From contig JAJOHG010000002.1 of NCBI GenBank assembly GCA_021029095.1, positions 682,001-746,000 of the forward strand: a stretch of 64,000 bases of DNA. The letters are read 5' to 3'. This DNA is from Phellopilus nigrolimitatus (taxonomy: Eukaryota > Basidiomycota > Agaricomycetes > Hymenochaetales > Hymenochaetaceae). Under the pieces are notes generated by a model, which did no database searches, was not told the origin of the DNA, and was given only the letters and a program-made list of their open reading frames with translations. A program made the position numbers and the translations under genes. Positions 13,201 through 23,234 of this stretch are shown piece after piece (position 1 is the first letter of the stretch; every line of letters begins with the position of its first letter).

Positions 13201-16115
13201 AAAATCGTCAGTGGCATGGCACGAGTCCTATCGCAAGATACAGTCAGAACTCGTATGGACGCCGAGGCCATCCGAGCTTGTAAGCAGAGGGAGTTACGCC
13301 GCTTCCCCTGTGTCACGAAAGAAACTATAGCAGATTTCAAAGCGGCTCTGCCAGGGGTGCACTGACCAATTATGACTACGTCAGAAGCCTCAATCCTGCC
13401 ATGTCCAAATTGAAAGAAGCAATTTCATAACGAGGGTAAAACTGGGAGTGTCAGAGTAAGCGTTTGTGCGGAAACATTATGACTGGAACCGGAGCGACTC
13501 GGCTCGTAAATCAGAAGTGGTGCGCGGCGGCGGCCACTTTCGCGAGAATAAGGTTTGAGAGATGCGCGGCTCCGAATTCGAGGAAGCCAGCTCCGAGATC
13601 TGCGGTGTGGGGTGCGAAGCTGGCCCGTACAGAGACCGACTATCTTCGGGCAGGCTAAAGATGGTTGCTGCAGGACCTTGGGGAGAGTGCGGGATTTCAG
13701 TCCATTGGTAAGTTCGTTGATTCGAGCGAGTGTGCGAAGTTGTGGACCATGATAGCGCAGCATTAGCCCTCGTCGGGCTCCAGCATCCCAGTCTTCCGAG
13801 CTTCTTTAATAGATACGAGGAAGGCTACAACTCCCTAAAAGCCACCAGGACAGAAGCGCGAGAGCACCTTCAGCTGTTCTTCAGTATTTTGAGACATTAT
13901 TAGCACCGCAAAGCTACGCATCGAGCTGTCTCCAAGCTGAACTCTCGCAGCCATCAGGCATTATTGAGCTTCTTTTCTTCAGTGTCCGCAGCGAAGAAAG
14001 CAACTCACCTCCAAAGCCTTTTGTGAGTGGGAATAAATCATTAACCTCGAACCGGTGCTACAACATTGCAAAGCACACATTGTTGTGCCATGCACATGCG
14101 AGGTTCGGGGCGTGCGGTCAAGGAGGAATAGATCGACGAACTGAATGGACTGCGTTTGCTGCTTCCCCTGTTCTCACCGGTTCGCGAAGGCCGAGAGGGT
14201 GGAGCATGCTATCTAGAGAGCTTTGCATTGGCCCATCAAGCGCGAAGTACAGGAACTCCGCCAAGTTAGGAACGAATGTGAAAGAGACGCAGATTTAAAA
14301 AATACCGCTCTTCTAAGCAGGCCAGAAAAGAAAGAGATTTGTCGTTCTTGAAAAGTGTCGGGAACATCACGTGCTCTCAAGTGCACTTGTTCATTACCAC
14401 GCGATCCACGGTCTTCCTTGAAGCAAGTTATCATTCGAGCATCGGGAGGATTTAAAAATAATGTGGCAAAAAGTACGCGACAAGAAAATAGCTATATCAT
14501 TGTCGGATGGAGATAAGCACGATGCCAGAGAACAACGGAACTTGGCCGCAGTAAGGCCCCGTTCACATTTTCGAGAGTAATAGTATACAGTCGGTCTCTT
14601 TCGACTAAGGGATTCCTTACTAAAAAGACGGGAAATATCTGAGATCCGAAACTCGCGCTTCCGCGCATCATAGCTCCACCCGAGTCCAGTAGAATACTGT
14701 GTCCTGCCGGTAGCATTATGCAGGAACAGCTGACTGGAATGAGTCCGAGAGCAAGACAAAACGTGCCTTTCTGCGAAGGACAAGTCGTTCTTCACAGGCC
14801 GCCGCAAGTCCTCGTTTTCCTTTCTACGCGATTGCCGGAATACTCGACATTTGTTTGTAGCGCAAAGAGCGGTGTGAAGCCTGCTAAGAATACAATGTAT
14901 CATAAACGTTTTGATCGGCGAAACGTTCAGTAGCATTCAGTAGAATGCAGCATGCAATCAGCACACGTAAAGGCGCGACGCCGCTTGGTATTACTTTTAA
15001 CATGAGTGGCCGGTTTCTCGGGGCGAATCCCTGCGAAGCCAGTGCGCTGGAGGAATCGCGGAGGCAGAAGTCTGAAGAAGCTTGATTCATTGTACAGTGG
15101 TTAAAGTCCGGATGTGCTGACGTGGCAGTCGAATGGAAGAACAGCAGTCCGGAAATCTCGAGATACCTTTCAGCGAATAATAGGACTATAAACATTCATA
15201 GTATAATCCATTATCCGTAGCTGCTCATTTCAGGTTCCAGAGTTCATATCTATGCAAAGTGCGAAATGAGCGAACTCTCTCCAAAGGTTTCGTGGGTTTC
15301 ACTTTGCTAACGATGACTGACGTACAGTATACTGATACCTGCTTAGCAGTATGTCGGCAAATGGCGGTGAGGGAGCCTGAGTGCGTATGCAATCTAAATT
15401 TTATGAAAGTTAAGCCCTTTCCACACTGCTTGTTCGTGTTTTATGAGCTTGGCATACGTACAAGTGGCAACGCAACGCGATACTAACGACTGCGCACCTT
15501 TGCTGCGGAAGCAAGTGGCCAATACAGCTCACATTTGGCATGCGGATTGATTGAGCGTGGGGAGGAGGAAAACAAGTATAGCGAAAGTATTGAGGCAATC
15601 ATGGTTTAAAATTCCCCCTTTTTCTGTCCGTCCGTCCGCACATTAGCATCACTAAGGAGTCTGTAGTACGTAGTCAATATAATAGGCCAATGCCGCCACG
15701 CCCAGTCGGCTCGCCTTGCAGACATTATCGTTGAAATTTCATCAATGGATCAACAAGTCCCGAATTAAAGAAAAAGAAAAACCAATCCACCTCAGCCACA
15801 GTACTAGTGTATGATCGTAAAGCATAAAGCAGAATATTGAGAAATCAAATGCGAGCACAAACGTCTAAAATCCCGAAGAACCTAAATAAGAAACCTAATA
15901 CGGGTCAGTGCCCCAAAGCAAGGTAAACGCTTTATGCCTTACTATTTAAGATTATGGCCCTGTTGCGAGAACAACGTCTCCACGATCATTCCAGATCTCT
16001 GCTTCATCGTTATGAAACTGGACCAAAGTTTGTCCCGGCCTAAGTCCGTCTTCTGGTAACCTAGTGGAACCATGCTGAGAGGACATCAGATTCACAGTAA
16101 AACCTCTTCGAAAAA
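10247..16115. other. Gene-poor region of about 5.9 kb
   Basis: The longest stretch without a supported gene in an otherwise compact window. Open frames here are short, overlap on both strands, and show neither plausible splice chains nor recognisable domains. It holds a GC-rich 22-bp palindrome at 12298-12319 and several small direct repeats (for example GGCTTTGTCA twice at about 11107-11127). It may contain the long 5' leader and promoter of the 8532-10246 gene, noncoding RNA, or decayed mobile DNA. I could not identify long terminal repeats, terminal inverted repeats or transposase-like sequence. Confidence 0.45.
12298..12319. repeat. 22-bp perfect GC-rich palindrome
   Basis: An 11-bp arm is mirrored exactly around a central GTCGAC: CGCGTCGCGTC on the left, GACGCGACGCG on the right. 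It contains ACGCG-like pentamers on both strands. An inverted CTGATCA/TGATCAG pair follows within about 30 bp. It could be a protein-binding site or cruciform; no gene starts nearby. Confidence 0.7.
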
Positions 16116-17799
16116 TCAACATTTACAATGATGCTTCTCTATCTGCCAATGCTTGTACAGGGACTCGTCCACTGCGACTTCGCCGACGCGGTTCAGGTAC
16201 CGTTCGCGGGACTCGATTCTCTGTGTGATCAGCCCGTACGGCTCGCGACGCATGAAGTAAGCTTTTTGTTCTCGCTCGTGTTGGTTCCATCCTGTCTCGA
16301 CGTATGTGAGAAAGCTGCTATCAAACCACATCGATCCTTCGAAAGCTTGACCATCCCGAAACACTTGCGCCACATCTTCAATGCCCTCTGACGAGAACGT
16401 TGGGATGACCGGAGATCTGTTCATGGGCCTGACGAGTGAGATAAGCTGCTTGCGCCGGTCGGATGACACATTTTTCTTCCGTAAAGAAGGGGCATAGAAG
16501 ACCCCCTTTCCAGAGACGAAAACAGTGTCCCAGCTGTTCACCATCGCTTCAAATGAAAGGAAGGTGAAAGACGTTTCCTCTGAGAAAATATAATGGCTAA
16601 ACTCAGACTCCTCGGCATCATACAGCGTCGCGGGTAGAGTTAGATAAGCTGTTAGTGACGAGAACTTTGGAAAAGAGTGGAATTTATCCAGCACTTCAGG
16701 GGAGTGACGGAAAAATGCCATGTGACCTCTGAGATGCGGAATTGCAAATTAGGATGACTGTTCTCCAGATTAATGTCCAAAAGCCTACCTAGTGAACAAT
16801 AGGGGTTGACTAGAAAACTCTGGTTGTGAGGCAGGAGCCAGAACGTCAAAGTCATGAGCAATATCCCAAGGAAATGCCCGAGTGAAGCTTGAGAACCATT
16901 ATTTTTAGATCCTAGCTGAGACCAAAGAGGAATAGACGTTGGCTCACTTTCCCCAGAAAGTGTCGACATCGCACCAGCCCTTTTCGATGGTTCATATATC
17001 AGAAATGGAAGTAAGGAATACCTGACACACCCATATGGTTGTGGATGGATCAATCCAACGCAGAAAAATGCCATTCCTCATCAATCTGAAGTTGGAATTA
17101 TTCTGTTGTTATATCTTAGGCACGCAATGGGGATGTAACAAAATTCGCGAAAACCCTTACCTTGTCGATTTCTCCATCACGTTTTATTTGGGACTAGATA
17201 AAGTACTGATCAGAGTGAGATACCTAGGAATAGTTGTAAAAAGAACACACGAATAGAGCCACTCTCTCCTCTTTTGAACACTTCCATCGTTTACAGACAA
17301 AATCAACCTGAAGCTGATAATCTGACAGTCATCAAAAACCGCGTGAGCACACTGCATTGCGTGGTTCTGACAAGCAGTTACGCACATTGGTCTCCGCTCA
17401 AACATATTTCCTAGACGTCTATAGTGAGCAGCATGAGATTTGCCACTGAAAACGACCTACTTGAATGTTCGAAGCACTTGAGTAAGTCGAACACCCGAAG
17501 CCTAACTCGTCGACCTGTACGAACAGAAGGTCGATCTGAGGATTTGCTTCCACCGACTGGAAGAAATATGGTATATAGCTCGGAGGTGTAGGTCCTCCGA
17601 TACGCCAGAGAACAATGATCGTGATCTTCGGAGGCTTCGTTCTCGAGTAGGAAAAGCTGTCTTTCGACCAACTCAGATACCCTGTTGCCGGTCTGAAGTC
17701 AATTAAGCCTGCAGTGCCATTACCATGGCCAGACAAGAAGAGAAACAAGAGTGAAGCGAAGACAACGACAATGAGAAGATATCTTGAAAGCCTCTTCAT
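16116..17799 (-). CDS. Type II membrane protein, DUF6625-like putative glycosyltransferase
   Basis: The N-terminus has a single signal anchor (MKRLSRYLLIVVVFASLLFL), typical of Golgi type II enzymes. Luminal blocks follow across several short exons: ITIIVLWRIGGPTPPSYIPY and ANPQIDLLFVQVDE, then QVDFVCKRWKCSKEE, then IDPSTTIW joined to GWCDVDTFWG (a DxD-type motif, about 16.96 kb), FPWDIAHDFDVLAP, and finally GHMAFFRHSPEVLDKF through to the stop at 16116. Order and spacing match the DUF6625 family, whose members resemble glycosyltransferases with a metal-binding DxD. Substrate is unknown. The exons between about 17.46 and 17.1 kb are uncertain. It is divergent from the His-rich gene at 18090. 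Confidence 0.65.
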
Positions 17800-18089
17800 G
17801 AGCGTAAGAAGACTGGTCTATACGACACAGCACACAGACTCGACATACATACACAACGGGTACGCCATCAGCATGTTCTCCAGGCGTTTCCTGCGGATCT
17901 AGACGGCTAAACAGCAATTACTGCGTTTGGCCGATGCCGAGGCTGTGCCGAACCGTGCCCAAGGTACGCCGCAGCAGTGCTCTGTCCCCATCTTTCAACT
18001 GCAACCACCATCTCAGTGAGTGCATCCCCCTCTCCTCTGCGACGACAACAATCACTAAAGCACCCACCAGATTACCAGATTTTACCACT

Positions 18090-18953
18090 ATGAAAGTAAC
18101 GGTACTTCCGTTCGTACTTGCGACCTTGGGCATAGGTGTGTGCGCTTTCCATGATATGTAAACATTCGCTTTACCATCCTCCATTTAGCTGCTCAAGTTT
18201 CCGCGAGCCCTGTCCGCATCTATCTCGTCTCTCCGGAGCATTCAGATGCTGTGTCCGTTGAACGGACCGAGCAGAATGTCGACAACGCAATAGCGCACAT
18301 GCGCTGGGGTTTAGCGACTGCCAACGCTCCGCAGCCTGTACCCCAGCCTGCTCATCACATATTCCGCTTGATGGCGGAGATGGGGCATTTCGTGCATCAC
18401 AGTGACGAGGCCACTGCTGCGAATACTTTGAACATGAGGAAGCACCATTGTGGTGGCGGCATGCGTAGGAAGGTCATTGCGGTCAAAAATTGGCTGCGTG
18501 AGAAGGTCGGCCTGCCGCCGATTGTCCCGCCACTACACCACAAGTTCCATCACGGCCGACCCATGCCCCATCGCCCAGAAAGAATTCACAACGATGGTGC
18601 AATCCACATCATGCCTTTGTCTCGCGTCCATCACCGCCATTCGTCATTTGTCGAACGTATTCAGAAAGCCTTGATGACCCTTGGCCCTTGGGAGGGCCGT
18701 CTTATTGCGTTCGTTCTCGGTAAGCCTCCTGTTTAGTGCCGTCACCCTGTTTAGGCTCATTCGCTTTCCAGGATGTGGCATTGGCTCTCTCCTCAGGATG
18801 TTTTATGTCTTGATCGTACTCACTTATAGATCCTTCGCGTCTCGAAGGGATGAGGAGATGGAAGTTGATGTCATTTTCGCAGAGGTCGAAGAGGTCCCTC
18901 CTCCTAGATATGTCGACGAGAAGATCGCGCCTGAGGATGAGGCCTCAGCCTGA
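18090..18953 (+). CDS. His-rich secretory-pathway protein with one membrane span
   Basis: Three exons (18090-18135, 18189-18719, 18772-18953) join in phase to give 252 residues. The N-terminus is a signal peptide (MKVTVLPFVLATLGIG, then AAQVSAS). The middle is strikingly rich in histidine, with pairs and clusters such as KHHCGGGM, LHHKFHHGRPMPHRP and VHHRHSSFVE. A hydrophobic segment follows (CGIGSLLRMFYVLIVLTY), then an acidic tail with EEVPPPRYVDEK. The layout predicts a type I membrane protein with a His-rich outer or luminal part and a short cytosolic tail carrying a PPxY-like PPPRY. I recognise no characterised family. Metal binding is plausible from composition but unproven. Its 3' end is tandemly duplicated downstream. 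Confidence 0.8.
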
Positions 18954-19173
18954 GATCATCACAAATGCGCCATTATTTTATTCGGTTTTTTCTTCCTCAC
19001 TTGGGCATTTTTGAAGTTCCCAATCCCACACTCGTTTGGCCGAGAAGATTGCGCTTGAAGATGAGAAGGCCTTGACCTCAGGTCATCGCACGGACACCTA
19101 TCGCCTCATTCTTATTTTTCTTTTTCATCTCACTTTGGGCATCTTTGACGTTCCCAATCCCACCCTCCTTTGT
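18918..19173 (+). repeat. Tandem duplication of the 3' end of the His-rich gene
   Basis: Copy 1 (18918-19041) begins at GAGAAGATCGCGC, inside the last codons, and runs through the stop into the 3' UTR (CACTTGGGCATTTTTGA, TTCCCAATCCCAC). Copy 2 (19042 to about 19173) repeats the same order with substitutions: GAGAAGATTGCGC, CACTTTGGGCATCTTTGA, TTCCCAATCCCAC. The unit is about 124-130 bp. The second copy is after the stop and is not translated in the gene model. Confidence 0.85.
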
Positions 19174-19541
19174 CTGCTCCAAGAAAGGTCACACTGTATG
19201 ATGTTGTAGCTACTTTTTTTCTCTTTTTTAAACTACTTGTTCTCAAAATTTATCAGTAAAAATGCTCGCAAGGTTTGTGGCAGCTAATCGAGAGGCAATG
19301 AGAACAATTATTCATGCAAGAAAAGCAACATAAACATTTTGGATAGCAGCGAACCGCATTAGCAAGCATGCAGCGAATCTTCCAGATATAATATCCTATT
19401 TAGCAAAATAATTCCTCCCGGGCTGTGTAGGTGTAGGTGTAGGTGTAGAAAGCTTGCAAAAATAGTAAACTGCATATATCAACCCATAGATAAAGTTTTC
19501 AAAAGATATCGCAAAGGAAAATGATGCTTTTACGCTATTGC
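19174..19541. other. Intergenic stretch
   Basis: AT-rich sequence between convergent genes, presumably the end of one 3' UTR and the start of the other. The only structure noticed is the small GTGTAG array at 19425-19448. Confidence 0.4.
19425..19448. repeat. (GTGTAG)4 microsatellite
   Basis: Four perfect copies of a hexamer in the intergenic sequence. It is a simple repeat, not a TTAGGG telomere array. Confidence 0.9.
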
Positions 19542-22500
19542 TCAGGCGGTTCTTGGTGGTGGCAAATTGTACCGACCACCATCTCTGTCTAAGTCGGGCC
19601 TGGAATAGATAGCTCTTCCAGTATACGGCGGCGAGCGTGGCGGCCCCATGTCCGTCGTTCTGCGTTCATAGTAACCTGACCTCAGACGCACGGTCCCGTT
19701 CCGAGTAAGGATCATGAACGTCACGCGGCGTGTATGGAGCACGTGAATCATAAGTAGCTACTCGCTGTGCTTGGCGGCGGCGGCGACGCCACACGTGAAT
19801 GCGTGTAGGGATCCGGCGCGGCGCCGTAAGCCAAGGACTGTCGATCGTCGTAGTACGCGTTCTCTTCGCGCACACGCTTCGCCGGGCGCAGGTCATCGAG
19901 CACGCTGCTGCTACGCCTGAGTGGGCTTGGGCTGCGTGCGCGGACACGCGAAGGCTCGCGGAAATCTGCAGGTGGGTATCGTCCTCGGTCTGTGTCGATG
20001 CGATTCACCGGTGGGTACACCTCAGGCAGCGGACGTGCACGAGTCAAAGTATCGTCCCGGTCCCAGGAGCGCGGTGGCACAGACGTGCGGCGATCAAAAT
20101 CGCGCTCTACATATCTGTCCCGATCCGTATCGATTACAGGTGGTGGTGACCGACGGTCCCAGGATACTTCCGTCGGCGCATAGATACGTTCACTAGAGGA
20201 CCAATCTCTTGCGGGAACTGGCGGGGCGGGTGGTGGATAGGTTTCCGGCCTGGTGGATGATGATGTTCTAGGTGGATAACTAGCCCGCTCGCGCCACTCT
20301 CGCGTCTCAAGACTTGGTCTACCACGATCCACGACTAAAGCAGGGTCACTTTCTCGAAGAGGAGGCCGCTCGTAGTGGCCCACTGCGTCAAGGTCGGGTC
20401 TTCTGGTGTCCGCATAACGCCTGTCATGATCATTACGGTACGCAGCTGCTGGTATCAGTCTTGGGTCTGAAGTCTCACGGTACTTGTCTCTCCTCAGCAA
20501 ATCCGAAGCAGAATCGAGTCGACTCGGCTCAGGCTGCCGTGTAGCGTTATGTACCATATGAGGACTCTGATGCACGTGAGAGCGAGTATCGGAAGCATAG
20601 TTGGATGGACGAGATTGGAGGCGGTCGTCTGAGCGTGGTCCGACATCGCTCGAAGACGACCGTGAAGAACGCTCATCAGCTCGTTGCTGAATTGTCCGAC
20701 CAGCAGGCACTGCAGCAGATGCAGGGGATGGAGATATTACCTTTTCGTCAATAGGCCGAGGAGGTCGAGCACTTGCTTGCTGACCGGAGACTGGGCGACC
20801 ATCGCTAGGACGAGATGGGTCACCGCCTGCCTGACCGCGACTGTCAGCAGTAACAGGTCTGGAGCCTATCCTCTCCTCCAAAGGACGATCACCAATACGC
20901 TCCTGTAAACCAACCGCTGGTCGTGCAAGCCTATCTAGAGGTGGAGAAGTTATTCTTTCTTCTAGCGGAATTCGAATTCCAATTCGGTCTTCCAATGCAA
21001 CTGATGCACGAGCCCCTATGCGCTCTTCAAGAGCAGGAGGCACGTCACTTCTTTCCGATCCCTGAGATAGGCGATGCGAACGGTCGTCACCAGAGGGTTG
21101 TCGTACCCTATCATCTCCAGACGAAAGACGAGCGCGGTCATCAAGAGGACGAGGTCGCTCGTCGACAGAAAGTCGAGCATGAGAGTTGGATGGCACACGA
21201 ACATGACGGTCATCAGTGACAGTAGACTGAGGCTTGACTACAGATCCCGGTGGTAGAGAGGAAGGAATGAACCGGATCTGATCAGTTCCATTGGAGACAG
21301 TTTTCGTAGGGCTATCGTTCAGAGAAGGACGAATCAATCGATCACCTGGCAGGGCAGGACGAGAAATTCGGTCATCCGCAGGTCGAAAAGACCGATCCGA
21401 CACGACAGGGATGGGCCGACGAACATCGACATCCATACGATCGTCAGAATGTCTGCTGTCCTGACGCTTAAGGTCCTGAGAACGCGGATCCCTTGGCTCA
21501 GTGCTCGACGCTGAAGAAATTCGTCTGTCGTGATAGTCATCGACAGTACTACGCCGACCTGTCGTAACGATAATCATAGCGCCTGTCACTCTCTTTGTCG
21601 CGATCCTTCTCTCGATCTCTTTCCTTTTCACGTTCTCGTTCTTTGTCTCCGCCGCGGCCATAACGAGAATCGAAAGCTCTTGCATCACGCGTGTCCACAG
21701 CTCGTCTGCTTCGGTCATCCAGACCATAAGCACTATCGCCAGGTCGACGTAGACTCTCTTTGGGATCATAAGGGGGATCCTTTGAGGAGACAGAGCTGCT
21801 GAGTGGCCCAGGATGTCTTGGAGAATGAGTGTCAGAAGCGGCTTGTATCAACAGCTTCTCAGAGGTTGGTCGAGCATTTTGTTGACCAGAGGCGTAGGTA
21901 TGACTATGCTTCGAAAGACCCGCAGTCCCATTAGAAGATGAGAATTTCGGAGTATCCTGTGTAGTCATTTGGGAAGAATACGGAAGACGCTGATCCATCT
22001 GGAGAACGTTCTGCATCTTTGAACCAATCTGAGGCATCGATGAAGATCTGCCTAAACTTGTACTGTCGGGGCGGCTTGAGCTGATAGTACTATCTGGCGA
22101 GTCTGCGTTCTGCGCTGACTGAAAAGATGGCGAAGACACGGACTAATATACGTCTGATGTTAGATATCTTTACACGAAACGGTAAAAGAAGAACTTAAGT
22201 ACATTGTTATTGAGCTGCGCCTTCGAAGTCGGATGTCATAGTTATAGTGTCGCGTATCTGGCTTGCTGGCGCCATGCGCCCTAGATCACTCGCATTAGCG
22301 TCGCCATCAGAGCGCACCGCAGGGGGTGTTTGAGGATTAGTAGATTCCTTTGCTCCAATAGTCACTTGTTCAGGATGCGCCGGAACAGAGCCCTGCACTT
22401 GTAGTGGGCGACCCAGGTAAAGACTCTCCAGAAAATTGGGTTGCGGAACAGCCTTATAGATAGGATTCTGACCTTCCAGTATCTCTTTTTTGAGCCGTTC

Positions 22501-22857
22501 CAATTTCTCGACGTCATTAGTGCCAGAAGCATGCGGCCGCGTGATCTGAGGGAAGAATGACTGCTGGGTTGGCGTCTGGATAGAGAGCTGAGATTGGTTG
22601 TTCAGGGACTGGGCGAAGGAGTTGAGACCGGGGAACGCAGAGAAATTAGGAAGTGCAGGGTGATAAGCGGCAGGCGCGCCGTCGTGGCCGTTGCTAGCCG
22701 GTACAGGCCCGCTTGAGTTGAATGGCTGAGACATGACACTAGGCCGTGCTTGCTGAGCGGACGTGGAGACAACAGCGGGAAGAGGAGACGGAGAAGAAGG
22801 AGTGAGAGTCGTGATTGTTGGCGGACGATTCTTCAGGTTACGTTTTTTCATGGACAT
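19542..22857 (-). CDS. R/D/S-rich disordered protein with LEERIG repeats (frame interrupted)
   Basis: Long low-complexity protein starting at ATG 22857 (MSMKKRNLKNRPP). An N-terminal exon includes NPIYKAVPQPNFLESLYLGR. An intron at about 22202-22143 is followed by Ser-rich sequence, an alternating ER/EK/DR tract, and then about 600 residues rich in Asp-Arg pairs. A repeated LEERIG/LEDRIG/LQERIG motif occurs at about 20860-21035. The C-terminal third is RRSxSPL-type and Arg/Tyr/Pro-rich. Such composition is common in nuclear RNA-processing factors, but no domain is recognisable. The coding composition jumps frame at about 22.21, 21.56, 19.755 and 19.68 kb, each time by one extra base, so the continuous protein cannot be read as given. 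In the unbroken frame alone it would stop at 19748. Confidence 0.65.
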
Positions 22858-23234
22858 GAGCACCACGAGGCCCAGACGCAAGACAACTAACCCCAAACAC
22901 CCGACTCTCGCTAACCGTAAGTGCTGATGGGAAAGTCTAGAACAAGAACGACGGCGACGAGATATGGTGGCAACAACAGCAAGATGAAAGTTGAGACGGA
23001 ACAGTTAGACCAGACCGCACATGACCACACTGCCCAGCTGTAAGCTTCCGTCAGCCAAAAAAGGAAATGTGTTTTCAGAAAAAAAAAGTTATGTGCAAAA
23101 AAAGGATTGGCATGCTATACATATGGCATGTAGCAACAGTGCACATCTACAGATTGTATTTTCTAAACTGTACGAGTTACAATTCCCATCTGCTTCTAAA
23201 TACCACTACAACCATCCGCAATTGACATGCGTCC
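22858..23234. other. Intergenic: promoter of the R/D-rich gene and SSE1 3' UTR
   Basis: Tandem genes on the minus strand are separated by this AT-rich stretch. An A-rich segment lies near 23056-23105. No further gene is seen. Confidence 0.4.

Noticed and set aside
12952..13365. 137-residue plus-strand open frame
   Set aside because: No ATG at its start, no family resemblance, and no neighbouring exons; probably chance.
15005..15060. Possible tRNA-like segment (GGGGCGAATCCC)
   Set aside because: It lacks the TTC of a T-loop/B-box and no D-arm, anticodon stem or acceptor pairing could be built.
19425..19448. GTGTAG array as an interstitial telomere
   Set aside because: The unit is not TTAGGG and there are only four copies; it is a simple microsatellite.
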